In this document: positions 35,801-46,041 of the stretch, piece by piece
How the letters are laid out: every line of letters begins with the position of its first letter
Numbering within the stretch: position 1 is the first letter of the stretch
Assembly: GCF_036370855.1 (NCBI RefSeq)
Contig: NC_088108.1
Coordinates: 9,881,448 to 9,945,447 of the forward strand
Direction of reading: 5' to 3'
From: Dromaius novaehollandiae
Taxonomy: Eukaryota; Chordata; Aves; Casuariiformes; Dromaiidae
Length of the DNA stretch: 64,000 bases
The notes under the pieces: model-generated
Told to the model about the DNA's origin: nothing
The model's database searches: none
What the model saw: only the letters and a program-made list of their open reading frames with translations
Program-made: the position numbers and the translations under genes

Positions 35801-37475
35801 AAGCAGGACTGACACACTGAGCAGCTGCACCCCTGTTCTCCAACTTCCATGAGTAGGCAAATGCCCAGAGTTGTACTGGAAGAGTAGTTCAGTCAACATC
35901 TGATATCCAGTACAAGCCAAATTTTGTACCATTTTGATGTCAAGCTTGCAAAACTTTGAAAGCCTTCATACCCAGTTTGAAATTACCTTTTTCAAAAACC
36001 TAACAGATGTTTTCTATAAAAATGAACTTTTACCTTATAAAAGAGCTGAACTTAAACCGCTCTTTAAAAGGTTAACTATGAATGTTAAGAGTCAGAAAAA
36101 GCTACTAGGGTTATTCTTAGTTTAACTCTGCTCTTAAGAAAACTGCAGACTGTTTGAGGAATTAGATTGTCTCTATATCTGTATGCCTCATGTTCTGCAG
36201 GAGTTGCCATTATTACAGCTCAGCTAAACCATAAAATTCCCTGGACAGTTTCTTACTGTCATCTGAGTATCAAATTATTCTTTTATTTATTTTAACCATT
36301 CATTTAAAAGTGCAGCTGTTCGAGTTAAGTTAGAGCAGGAGAACAGTGTAAGCTGCTCTGAACATCTATGTAAATTCTTCAATTTAGGATGCCCCACAGA
36401 ACTGCTCACTTCTTCACACCATCTTGTAAAACGGTATATTTTTTTTTATTATCTCAGAACTCAGGAGAATAGTACTCTGCCTTTAGACCCCTGAAGACAG
36501 CAGCAGATGTGGATCTGAACTGTACTTCGGGAATCTTTCTAAAACTGCTTGCTTTCCTGCCTCCAGGTAACCTGCCCATTTCTCCTTCCTTTTAAAATTA
36601 ATTTGAAGTAATAACCAAAACCGACAGAACCCACCCCACTCCGCACTTGCTTCACTCCCCCATCCTGCGTTATCGTATTGCCCAACTGAGGAAACGGGGA
36701 TAGAGCGTTATTTTTAATAGCTACTTTCAAGCCTTGAAGGGTTTGAAACTCCACGAAAGCGTCTAACGGCCGGGCAGGGGCGGGAGCGTCTGCTGGCGTC
36801 AACGGCCCCAACGGTCGCGGCGGCCCCAGCGGTCGCGGCCCGCCACTCACCTGCACGCGGGCTTCGGTGAGGTCCAGGCGCACGGCGAGCTCCTCCCTGC
36901 GGGGCAGCACACCGTTAGCCGCCGGGCGCCCGCGGCCCCGGCCCTCCGCCCGCCCGCGCCCCGGCGGCCGCGGCGCCCCGGCCCGCTCCGCTCGGCGCCG
37001 CGCCGCGAGGGCAGGACGCCCCTCCCGCCGGCGGCCGGCGCCGCGCCGCTACCTGGTGAAGACGTCGGGGTAGTGGGACTTGCGGAAGGCGCGCTCCAGC
37101 TCCTCCAGCTGGAAGGTGCTGAACGTGGTGCGGTACCGCCGCTGCTTCCTCTTCAGCGGGCCCGGCGCCTCGCCGCCCCTCGCCGCCGCCGCCGCCGCCG
37201 CCGCGCCGGGCGGGCGCCCCCCCCGCCCCGCCGCCACCGGCTCCTCCGCGGGCGCGCGCGCTCGGCCGGGCCGCAGCGGCGCCGCGCGCTCCTCGCCTGA
37301 GGGGAGAGAAGCGGGGAGTTACCGCGGAGCGGCGCGGGCCGGCGCGGCGCCCCCCCGTGCCCCGGCGCCCCTCACCGTGCCGCCCCGCGGCGGGGCCGCG
37401 GCCCAGGATGCTGTCGATGAAGTAGGAGGTGAGGAGGTGCAGCGCCGGCGGGGCGGCGGGGGTCGAGCCCTGCAT
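29604..37475 (-). CDS. ARX-like: ARX-family paired-type homeobox transcription factor (five exons, 300 aa)
   Basis: Nuclear DNA-binding transcription factor of the aristaless-related family. Coding exons on the minus strand are 37475-37376, 37296-37053, 36896-36851, 31368-31082 and 29829-29604. They total 903 nt including the TAG stop, and every junction is GT-AG and in frame. Residues about 14-25 ([12 protein letters not shown]) match the ARX octapeptide-type repression motif. Residues 65-72 are eight alanines. The homeodomain is residues 85-144, with WFQNRR in helix 3 and Gln at homeodomain position 50. Residues 267-280 ([14 protein letters not shown]) are the OAR domain, and the protein ends KELC, close to the KEVC end of ARX. 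ARX represses or activates genes in forebrain, pancreas and gonad; the role of this copy is inferred from family only. Human ARX is about 562 aa, so this is a compact relative. Homeodomain positions 9, 10, 11, 21, 23 and 36 are S, T, F, R, S and V, where I recall ARX having T, S, Y, Q, T and M. It is more likely a paralogue than ARX itself. Confidence 0.93.
31082..31368 (-). CDS. ARX-like: ARX-like exon 4 (recognition helix end and C-terminal region)
   Basis: This exon is 287 nt, from acceptor CATTAAAG|GTCTGG to donor GGAAG|GTAGTA. It starts [15 protein letters not shown], completing the homeodomain at residue 144. The rest is a divergent Ser/Leu/Pro-rich segment that still aligns with [12 protein letters not shown] resembles HPLSPYLDA, and [13 protein letters not shown] resembles the VFRHPAFISPAFGR block. 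The polyalanine run that ARX carries in this exon is absent. It sits 5.5 kb downstream of exon 3 in AT-rich sequence, so a search confined to the CpG island would miss it. Confidence 0.93.
31369..36850 (-). other. ARX-like intron 3 (5.5 kb)
   Basis: AT-rich intron separating the CpG-island exons from exons 4 and 5. It holds no recognised gene. On the plus strand it contains exon-like segments (see the entry at 34858) and several A/T-rich stretches. Its size relative to the 79-, 156- and 1252-bp introns makes it the likeliest intronic place for enhancers, but nothing proves this. Confidence 0.7.
34858..35291 (+). other. Candidate antisense exon in ARX-like intron 3
   Basis: An ATG at 34858 opens a frame of 144 codons that reaches an excellent donor, CCAG|GTAAGTCAT, at 35291/35292. 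The translation shows no domain I know. A second exon-like block, 35351-35403, lies between TTCACAG and another strong donor, AACAG|GTAAGC. The 59-bp gap between them is too short for a usual vertebrate intron, so the two donors are better read as alternatives. It could be part of an antisense noncoding RNA or chance. Confidence 0.25.
36851..36896 (-). CDS. ARX-like: ARX-like exon 3 (46 nt, homeodomain residues 31-46)
   Basis: This is a 46-nt micro-exon from acceptor CCCCGCAG|GGAGGA to a strong donor GTGCAG|GTGAGT. It encodes the end of the split Arg codon and [15 protein letters not shown], spanning the end of helix 1-2 and the start of helix 3. As I recall, ARX also has a 46-nt third exon with the same boundaries, so the gene structure is shared as well as the sequence. 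Val at homeodomain position 36 replaces the Met of ARX. Confidence 0.93.
37053..37296 (-). CDS. ARX-like: ARX-like exon 2 (Ala tract and homeodomain residues 1-31)
   Basis: This exon is 244 nt, from acceptor CCCCTCAG|GCGAGG to donor ACCAG|GTAGCG. It encodes a Gly/Arg/Pro/Ala-rich linker, an 8-Ala tract written as eight consecutive GCG codons, then [13 protein letters not shown] and the homeodomain through VFTR, with the Arg codon split AG|G. In human ARX the matching exon is several times longer and carries most of the polyalanine and acidic sequence. Here only about 50 residues separate exon 1 from the homeodomain. Confidence 0.92.
37376..37475 (-). CDS. ARX-like: ARX-like exon 1 (start codon and octapeptide motif)
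   Basis: This is 100 nt of coding sequence from ATG at 37475-37473 to a donor reading CACG|GTGAGG. It encodes residues 1-33 plus one base. The SYFIDSILG core sits at residues 17-25, as close to the N terminus as the equivalent SYCIDSILG in ARX, which supports this ATG. The open frame runs on into the intron, but only splicing to 37296 brings the homeodomain into frame. The upstream limit of the 5' UTR cannot be seen. Confidence 0.88.
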
Positions 37476-37515
37476 GGCGGCGGCGGGCTGCGCCCCCGCG
37501 CCGCGCCGCGCCGCG

Positions 37516-37526
37516 TTTTATTGGCG
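37516..37526 (-). promoter_or_regulatory. Overlapping CCAAT and AATAAAA (TATA-like) element upstream of ARX-like
   Basis: The minus strand reads GCCAATAAAAC, ending about 41 bases before the ATG. It combines a CCAAT core with an A/T-rich stretch that could act as a weak TATA box, and it also resembles the CAATAAA sites bound by CDX and posterior HOX proteins. If it is the TATA element, the 5' UTR would be very short. No transcription start is known. Confidence 0.35.
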
Positions 37527-37553
37527 CGGGCAGCGCCCGGCTCCGCGCCCCGG

Positions 37554-37571
37554 CATTAGCATTTCATTAGC
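37554..37571. promoter_or_regulatory. Two CATTAGC homeodomain-type sites 11 bp apart
   Basis: CATTAGC occurs at 37554-37560 and again at 37565-37571, about 80-100 bases upstream of the start codon and inside GC-rich sequence where TAAT cores are otherwise rare. The minus-strand reading includes ATGCTAAT, close to a POU octamer. The spacing is one helical turn. A role as homeobox or POU input, including autoregulation, is inference. Confidence 0.4.
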
Positions 37572-37999
37572 GCGCTGGCGTCAAGCCGGGGGTGGGACGC
37601 GCGGGGGCCGGGCCGGGCCCGCCGCGGCCTCCCCCGGGGCGGACGGGCGGGCCGGCGCCCGCTTCTGCCCTGCTCGCGGCGGCCGGGCGGGCGCCGGCTT
37701 CTTGAAGCCGCCTTCCAGGGTGCGGCTTTGGAGGCGCCGCGGGAAGTTGCGCCGGTGCCCCCGGGCATGCGGAGCCGCCGCCGGGAGCGGAGGGAGCGGG
37801 GCAGCACCTGCCCGGCGCCGGGAGGAAGGGGCTCGCCCGCGCGCGCCGGCGGAGCGCGTGCCGGAGTTCGGCGCTGTGTCGCTTCTGCTGAACTTGTCCT
37901 CGCTGAATTCGTCTCTTTCAGACGGGCGCTGCGAAGTGCTGGGTGCCGACAGCGCAGGGGAAACGCACAAGACCCTGCAGGACTGAGTCCTTTTTCCTG

Positions 38000-40900
38000 G
38001 GAGATCTTTCATTCCGCTCCAACCTGCTTGGATTCTGTTGTGGGTGCTATTACGGCAGTGATTCCTCAACAGGAGGCCTGGAAACGATTTCCTGCACACA
38101 GAGACTTCCAGGAGCTCTGTGATCCTGCTATGTTATAGTGCTAGCACCTGACATAAATTAGATCACAAGGTGACTTGGTCCTGCGATCTGGATTTTGGGG
38201 GATGGGAATAAAACATCAGTTTCTAGAGAGTCTTCTAGAGAATGCACCAGAGAAGGGCTTAAAGAAAATAAAATCCCCCAAACAGTGGCTGAAAGCTGAA
38301 GCCAGACAAATTTAGGTTAGAAATGAGACATACATGTTAAATCTTTGTGTTTATAACTGACCTTTGAAACAACATAGATGGTGAAATACTTGGTTCTCCA
38401 TCTCTGAATGTCTTGCAGAGATGCAAGTAAAGTGCTCGCAGATGGGACTGTTCTGTTTCTGGTGCCCAAGCTGGCTTGTCCAGGGTTAGTGTGGCTCTTG
38501 CTTCCCTGGAGTAAGATCACAGAGCCATATAACAGTGGTGAGTGCTGAGGGAAGCAGAGGAAGGGAGAGGTCATGTGATTGAACTTCTGGATCCCAACAC
38601 ATGGCTGTAGTTTTCATCTGGAGTCATCACAGAAAGTGGGGTTCAGAAGTTATCTTCCCTTTTCAAGATCTGCATGGAAAACACAAGGCGCCCCTGTAGC
38701 CTCTTGGAGGGGCTTGGCCATGTGCACCTTTTAAACTCAGGCTGGAGTGAGAAAACGCTTTTTCTCCATCCCCATCCTAGGAGCTTACCTGGTATACAAA
38801 AGGAGAGCAGCATCCCCTGTTTTATGGGCGAAGGCTTCCTGCTGTGTAAATTCCTTAGGGGGCGTGGGCCTTTGACTGAGGGGCCGCAACATCGTTTGAC
38901 ACAAGAGGGCTTATATTAGAGCTGGGTGTATATTTTTTTCCATACAAAAGATGAAAAGAAATAAAATACCTCCAATTTACCCGTGTTCACTCTCGGTCAG
39001 GTGTGTTTCCCCTATGGTTTTAAGTGACTGTACGATTAATTTGCTTTTATTAACAGATAACCAGGATGTGTGTGCTGTAGGCAATGGTAGTACTTTGTGT
39101 ATTGCCTCTGCCTTTTGTGAGTGACTGGCCCGTAGAATGGCTGAAAAATCTTCTGTCTGAATTACATCCCCAGTGCTTCTGCTAGCTGCAGAAGTTCTGT
39201 GAATTTGGATCCCAGGACATTTCTTCAGTTGTGGTGTTTGCTTCTGAGCTGTTTATTGTTAAAGCATTCTGAATCGCTGGTAAAGATACCAAGGTACCTT
39301 GTTTTGTGCTTCAAAAATGCTAGCTTTTAGTTTAAGAAATGAACACCTGGTGCTTATCATAAATTACAGATAAACTTAGCATCTTTGAATGATATATTTT
39401 TCAGTATATGCCTGCCTTCAGTAATGGAGGGACGTGATTCAGTTACGGTGGGTAGTAGAAAAGTTTTCCTGGTGTATCATAGGAGTAGCTGGGCATGGTC
39501 TGGGAGCAGTACAGTGCAGAGGTCCTAGGGTAGTCCTGCAGGAGTCCAGGTTGAGTCAGCAAGATTTATTAGCTATGTTCAGCGCTCTCCCTTGAAGAGC
39601 AACTCAGTGTGTGTGAGTGTGTAGGGGGGGCGTCTGTGCTACACTCCTTGACCAGATGGACAGACTCTCCTGCCCTTTTTTCTCCCCTGCCTGCTCCTTA
39701 TTATCTGCTTCCTAGAACCCTCTGGGTGTTTTTACCTAACACTGTCCCCGATACTTCAGCAACTTAGAGCACTTCCTGTCTTTTCCTTATTAACAAAGTA
39801 CATTGTAATTTTAGCAGCTTTTGGCTTCACGTACTGAAGGCCATACTTGAGCTACAAGGTTTGGGCATACATTTGCAGTGTAAAGAGCAGTGGTTCTGTG
39901 CATACTATGGACCAAATAACACAGTTTTTTTGGTTCTAGGAAACAAGATTTTTGAGCTATCTAGTTTCTTCTGGCCCCAAGAAACTTCACTGGAACCTTA
40001 TTGAGGAATCTGTTGCTTGTTGAACACCCTGAGATGTCCCTCTTTCCCAGGTCATAGTCACACACAAATCTTTGCCCAAAGAGAAGCCCCTGAATCTTGG
40101 AGAGCAGGCCTGGGAACTCCGACGAGATCTCCTGGAGCCAAAAGCGACCAAGTTTTATTACTTCTGTATTCCAGACAAAGTGAATCCAAGAACACCCTGA
40201 ACAGCAGATAAAGAACCATTATCTTCTCTCTACATATTCAGCACTGGCCATCTGATGCAGGCTGATTTTCTGAAAAAGTCTTTTTCTGCATTTCCTGCTA
40301 AACATTGCTGAGGGCAGTTGCTTTTCTTCCTACAGGTGTGTTTTGCTGGAGCACTGGCATTTTCTCTTTTAAAACTGAGATAAAAATAGATTTTTATCAA
40401 AAAATATCTGGATGAGAAGGTCAGTCCTACTTTAAGTTTTTGTTGATCACTCTGAGATGCTTCATCCTATTGGTTGGCCATTTCCTACTTTCTCTTCCTG
40501 TTTTATGATTCATGTTTGTCTCCTGAAAATTTGTTGAATCATGTTTCTCCCCTGAAAATTCTCAAGAATGAATGTATTATAGATGTTATTTCTGGGTACA
40601 GTGTAGTCCTTCTTTTCTGTTGTCATCTGGACCTCTTAGATGTCCTCTGTCAAGTCACATTATTCTTCTGGCTGGACTTCTGACTTAGTATTTTGCAGTT
40701 GTATTGTCTCTTGTCATGAGCCAGAGACCCCTTTTGGTAGTTGCTGTCCAATGCCATTGAAAAATGATCTCTGCCCCTAAAGAGCGTAATCTAAATGAGA
40801 TTTTCATCATTTCATGTTTAACCAACCTTGCTGCTGCTTTCTTGGTTTTCTGTGGCTCCCATTCAAAGTAAAATGTGACAGATGAATCACAAAGCTCACC

Positions 40901-43900
40901 TTTTCCACAAAGTGTTTTACAGATGAAAGGAAGCATATGTTTATATTTGGGGTGATAGTAGAGTTGCAACTATATAAGGGAGGACTGTGATAGCCATTGT
41001 GCTTGAAACATTTTTTTGGTTTGTTTTAAGGGCACGTTGATTATATGTGTCAGCACTTTTTTATAGCACTTTAAATACATATATTTTAAATGAAGATTAA
41101 TATTAAAGTGTAAAAAGCAAAGCCTGTCCGTAATCACATAGCAAGAAAATTACGAGATAAAATACGTGACAGGTTAACAGGAAAAAATATTTAAGAAAGT
41201 CCAAGGGGGTAGTTTCCCAGCTTGGAATGGATCTTTATTGGTTTGAAGAAAGATGTTGACTACAGGCTTGAATGCAGAACTGGCATAAAGCAGAAGCAGC
41301 TGTGATGAGAGTTCTGAGTCAACTTTGGCTGATCTTCTAAGAGCCAGATCCTGCAAGGTGCTGAGCATCTTTAATACCCATTGACCTTTCCAGATTTTCA
41401 TATTCTTATTAACAGAATTGGCATTCACTGTACTTCTGTTTTATACAGCTTTCTGAAGAGCTAGGTGAACTCAAAGATCAGCACCTCTCTTTCTTTTTAT
41501 GGATTAAGATCTATGATGATCTTAAGATTGTGTGTGGCAATCATACAAATACTGGGGAGCTGCAAGACTGAGCATTGTGGGAGAGATTCCTATGTGGCAT
41601 AGGTAGATTTTCTGAAGCAAGTGGATGCTTATTATACCAGCTGTGCTTGAGTGCAGTAACTCTTCTGTAATACAATCACAGTATGTTGGTTTCCCATCTC
41701 AGTTAATAACTTCTGAAAATAATGCAACTGCCTTTTGCTGATTAGGCACACCTGACTGCTTGGAAAAAAAAATGTGTGCACAGTACATGACAAATCTGCT
41801 TCCCTTTCTATGCTGCATATTCAAGAGCACAATAAAGTATTGGTTGCAAAAAAAAAGAAATAGCATGTTGCAGCTAACTCTGGAGAAGCCATCATATTTG
41901 GCTGGTGGACAGTGCTGGCACTGTGCTCTTTCTCACCGATGGGCCTGGAGCCAATGCCCGTCAGTTTTGTCCGCATCCAAATCTGTTTGCGGTCTGAATT
42001 CCAGGTCTGTTCTCCTCTCGCTCTGCAGGCCTTTTATTTGAGGCAGGCAAATAAAGAGACTGTCTCATTCTTCCCTTTGTGCATTTGATTCTTGAAGGGA
42101 TTGTTCATACAGGACAGACAAGTATAAAAGGTTCCTGTTGGAGTTACACGATAAAATATTGTGAGAGACCTTGAACAACCTAAACATACTGCACTAAGTG
42201 TTCTGTCAGAACTGGGGAGATGGACTATTTCTCAAACCCTCTAGGTGAAAAGTGAAGAGCCCTTTGCTGCATGGGTAGTTCTGCAGTGTTACTGCAATAT
42301 TGCACTATTTACTGACTCTGCTGAAGGCACCCCTGCTGGAGCCACAGGGTTATAAGAGGTTCTCATCTTTTTCTGGAAGTTAAAGAATGTATGTTTTGAC
42401 TTCTAAAAGTTCCTAGACTTTTGCCTTTTATAGAGAAGAGCTTAAAAACCTGATAGAGCTTAGGGGTTTCCAAGGATAAATAAAAACAATTCACTATTGA
42501 TTTATTCTTTCTTGGCATTCTTAAGACAGGGTACCAGATAACAGATAGCTGTGATAGGAGACTGACACCCCTCAGGGGAGAGTAGAAAGGGACTCTTAAA
42601 CAGAGACACAGACTGGCTTGTTAATCTACTAGGTTGCACATTGCTAAAGAGAAAATAATTCTCTTTTTCTAAATGACTTTGTATAGGGGCTAACTGGACA
42701 GAATATTGGACTAGACTCAGAAGACTTTCTCATTCCTGGTTCCTCTGCTAGCCTGCTGGGACAAATTACAGCATCTCTGTGCCCAATTTACTCATCTATA
42801 AAATGGGAATAGTGATCCTATCTTTGCTGACATTGGGCTCTGCTGATAAAATGATCCCTTGTGAAGCTGAGTATGGTTAAAATACTGCACATCTGATGAT
42901 TACCCACTTATGATTGTAAATTGAGCACTGAAAAATCTATTTCTGTTTTGATGATTGTTTCATACACAAATTAATCATAGTAATCACTTTAAAATGTGTC
43001 TTTTACCAGATGTTATTCTTCAAGATTATCTGAGGTCCTCCATGATTTCTTTATGTGGATTTGTAGATACCCAGTTCTTCCCAAACACTGCAAGTACTAT
43101 GACTAGTTCCACTCACTTAAGCGTTTACAGACAGGGATCAAAGATACTGAACTTCGAGTGTGAACTGGCCAGTAATGTGCTAGGGAGTCACAAACTCTGT
43201 GTTAGCCTTCCCTCAGTCTCCCACAGGTGAAGCAGCTGATTGCTTCTCCATCTTGTTTCTTTATAATGATATTTGCTGCTGCCATCAGTTGACATGGGGA
43301 CCTAAGGCATGGAGAGATGAAATGATGTAGGAAAGGTTGTAGGGTGGTCTGTGTACATAAAATGCACATGCTCTGCCTTATTGATTGGACTACCAGACTG
43401 TTCCTTAGTTGATACCTCCTTTAATACACTTTAAAAAAATGTATAGGAGTTGTAACTGTGGACATACCTAGTTTGCGTGCATGTTTTCTCATGACAAAAC
43501 TGTAAGTGAAACAGCTTACCAATAGTTAAAGGTTGTAGTAGTATGTTCTTTTCTTAGTAAATATTTGTGTGCTTACAGCTATTGATTAATAGCTGACAAG
43601 TTTACTGCAAAACAGATCCATCTGTAGCAATTGTGGATTGCATCTCTGACTCATTCTTCTCTTTTTAAGTGTTCATAACGAAAAGGTTTGGAGAACCCCC
43701 GCATGTTGAAATAGGGTTATTTTGGAACTCCCTCTGCTGGATTTGTTGGGGTATTGAGTCTGACTCCGCTCTGCGTCTGTGACCGCATGCCTTTCTGACT
43801 GCAGCGCTTTTACTCCTGATTCATACTAGGGCAGGTCTGAAGGGAATTAGGCCTGGACTGTGTTCCTTTGATAATATGTTACTCTGAACAACAGCGTATT

Positions 43901-45971
43901 TGGTAACAGCAAGCACTTGCCTGGAGTTTGCCACTGTCAGTGCTTGTGACAGCTGCTGTTAATACCGCAGGGAAATAAATGTGATCTACAGCCAAGCTGA
44001 CCTCTCAGGACTCCACAGAGATGCTAGAAAGCAAAGGAAATTTGTCTGCAGTTTAAATTGTGAAGAGTCTGTGATTTGGTTCCGCAGATTAAAAGCATGG
44101 AATGGATATTGGCATTTATCACTCACTTAGCTTCTTTATTTTATGAACCAGTTCTTAACAACAGAGGCTATATAAAATTACTCTGTAATTACCTCTGCAA
44201 AACTGGAATGGAGTGACAGGACAAATGCAGCCTGGACCTGAGCAGAGAGTTGCATAACTACAGCCAGGTAACTTTATCCAAGAGGAAGGTGAGTGTGCGG
44301 CAGAGGGCTCGGTTCTCTTCACCTGCTCCCAGCAAATCTGCATCTGGATATATACAGTGATGTTTAAGTATTTTCAACTTTCTGTGCTTTATACTAATAG
44401 TGAAAGTGATATAGTTAAAACCTCTGTAGATTGGAATCAATGGGCCTACGTACCGGCATGACTGCTTTGCTAGAATGGACTTTTACTTATTGCTGTGTAT
44501 CAGTGGCATCACATTGTTTCAGCTGCACCTTCTAACTGCCTGGATCTAAGATTTATTTCTCTTCCTTTTATCTTTTCTGTTTCATAACTTTAGCATTTAA
44601 AAATAGCGTCTATGATTAGAGATGTATAAGAAAGAGAGAAGGAATAACTGAGGAGCCCTTCTATACGAAGGGCTTGTCTCTTTGTGGTAAAGCTTATCCT
44701 GCAGAAAATGATGTTGAGGGGAATTTTTCTAGGAAGCTAGTTTCAGATGTGTGTATTTGCCGAGAGAGTCACAGTACGCTGTAGTTAAAAGCAGTACATG
44801 CAGTTACAAGTGTCTAGTTTTCCTCCTTCCCCCATCCTCTACATGCGTACTCGATATAGTCGGAAATGCTTATCAATCTCTTGCAGACATCCCACTAGCT
44901 CTGCTGTGATGAATCTGCAGGTTTCTTTCCATCAGGATAGTCTCTGAAGTGCAACCTGAAGAGAACAGTTGGATTTTACCAGCCTGTGGCATCACTCTGT
45001 CTTTCTGCTCTTCAGATGAGCTCTGCAGCATCCACGGACTGTGAGAAGAGTTCTGCACAGTGCGGACTTGAGGCGACATGTTTCTCAAGAAAAGAAGCGG
45101 CCCTTATGACTGTCTGAGGACCTGTGTGCTGTACAAATGAGAGCGTAATAAGCTGTGAGCCCGGACTTGGCCATCGGTAATGACAACATCGAGCTGTGTT
45201 CTCCAGTACCTGCTTTCTGGGACGGAGAATTTAAGGAAGGCGAACTCTGTGCTCCCTCTTGTGGTAGATGCAGGAATGTAGAAAAGAAGATGGGGAATAA
45301 AACGGCCTGTAACGCTAGGGAAGTTGAGCATATACATTTTCCTTTGCATCTTGTCGCAGAGTGAGGTGAGAGTTTTGACGTTAGCGCCAATGTCATGAAA
45401 GTAAAATCATTTCTGAGATCAGAACACAGCCCTGCACCAAATAGCTTTTTTAAAGCAAGGCTAAATGGGATCACCTTATAGCTTTAAAACAACTGGAGAA
45501 TGCAAAACTATGACATACAGTTCCATATATGCTCTGTTCATCAGGTTTCAAATATGCAGGAAAAAGAATGGCTTGGGGTTATACGGCTAATACTGGCTAA
45601 AGTGTCCACAGGTTTTTTTTCCACTTAGTATATTTTTGCCATTCTTGAGTCTTCCCCAAGTTTGTAATCTGCTAGTGGAAAATACATTCATTTTATGCGT
45701 TATTAGCTTTCTTGATCTTAAAGTATGCATGACATTTATTTTAGATAGAAGTCTGAAGATCTATCCTGTAGATGGAAATTACTTGAATTATTATCCTAGA
45801 AATGGGAAAAGGGATAGCAGCAAAGGACAAGACCCCAGATTAGTGCAGATTACTGTATGCTGTGTAAAGATGCAGTGTTTGCCTGGATGTTGTAATACCA
45901 TTTTTGCTAATGCTCTTTTCTTGGAAATCTTTCTTCCCTTAGAGAAGAATCAATTTTTCTTGTCTTTACAG
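38000..45971. other. Gene-poor stretch upstream of the ARX-like gene
   Basis: No recognised exon. It contains a partial duplication near 40510-40560 (CATGTTTGTCTCCTGAAAAT and CATGTTTCTCCCCTGAAAAT) and the MIR fossil at 42.7 kb. As the 5' flank of a developmental homeobox gene it is a plausible place for distal enhancers. Confidence 0.5.
42681..42870 (+). mobile_element. MIR-like SINE fossil
   Basis: In consensus order it shows TATAGGGGCTAACTGGACAG, a GGTTCCTCTGCTAGCC block, CATCTCTGTGCCCAATTTAC and TCATCTATAAAATGGGAATA. The last is the hallmark core of MIR elements (TCATCTGTAAAATGGGGATA). Divergence indicates an ancient insertion. Confidence 0.75.
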
Positions 45972-46041
45972 TGGAGCAATATGCAATGTCATCGGGGGGA
46001 CCAAGAGTGTGGTTTGAAGGGGACCTCACTGGGAGTGCATG
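45972..46041 (+). other. Isolated exon-like segment
   Basis: A 70-nt block between acceptor TTTTTCTTGTCTTTACAG and donor GCATG|GTAAGTCTC. One open frame reads EQYAMSSGGPRVWFEGDLTG, which has a protein-like composition; a second frame is also open and is part of an unspliced 198-codon frame. No partner exon was found and no family recognised. Confidence 0.25.

Larger units (their letters stand above)
36755..37870. promoter_or_regulatory. CpG island over ARX-like promoter and exons 1-3
   Basis: This block of about 1.1 kb is very G+C-rich and dense in CG dinucleotides, with AT-rich sequence on both sides. It covers exons 1-3, both small introns (79 and 156 bp) and about 400 bp upstream of the ATG. 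Long open frames on both strands here (for example 37429-37986 plus and 37581-38099 minus) are expected in sequence this poor in stop codons and are not called as genes. Confidence 0.85.

Noticed and set aside
36539-36910. 123-codon minus-strand frame containing [15 protein letters not shown]
   Set aside because: It is exon 3 of the ARX-like gene read through into intron 3. The real continuation, [10 protein letters not shown], is at 31368.
37429-38138. Long plus-strand frames (185 and 136 codons) opposite the ARX-like promoter, and the 172-codon minus frame 37581-38099
   Set aside because: Low-complexity Arg/Gly/Ala/Pro translations in a CpG island; explained by scarcity of stop codons.
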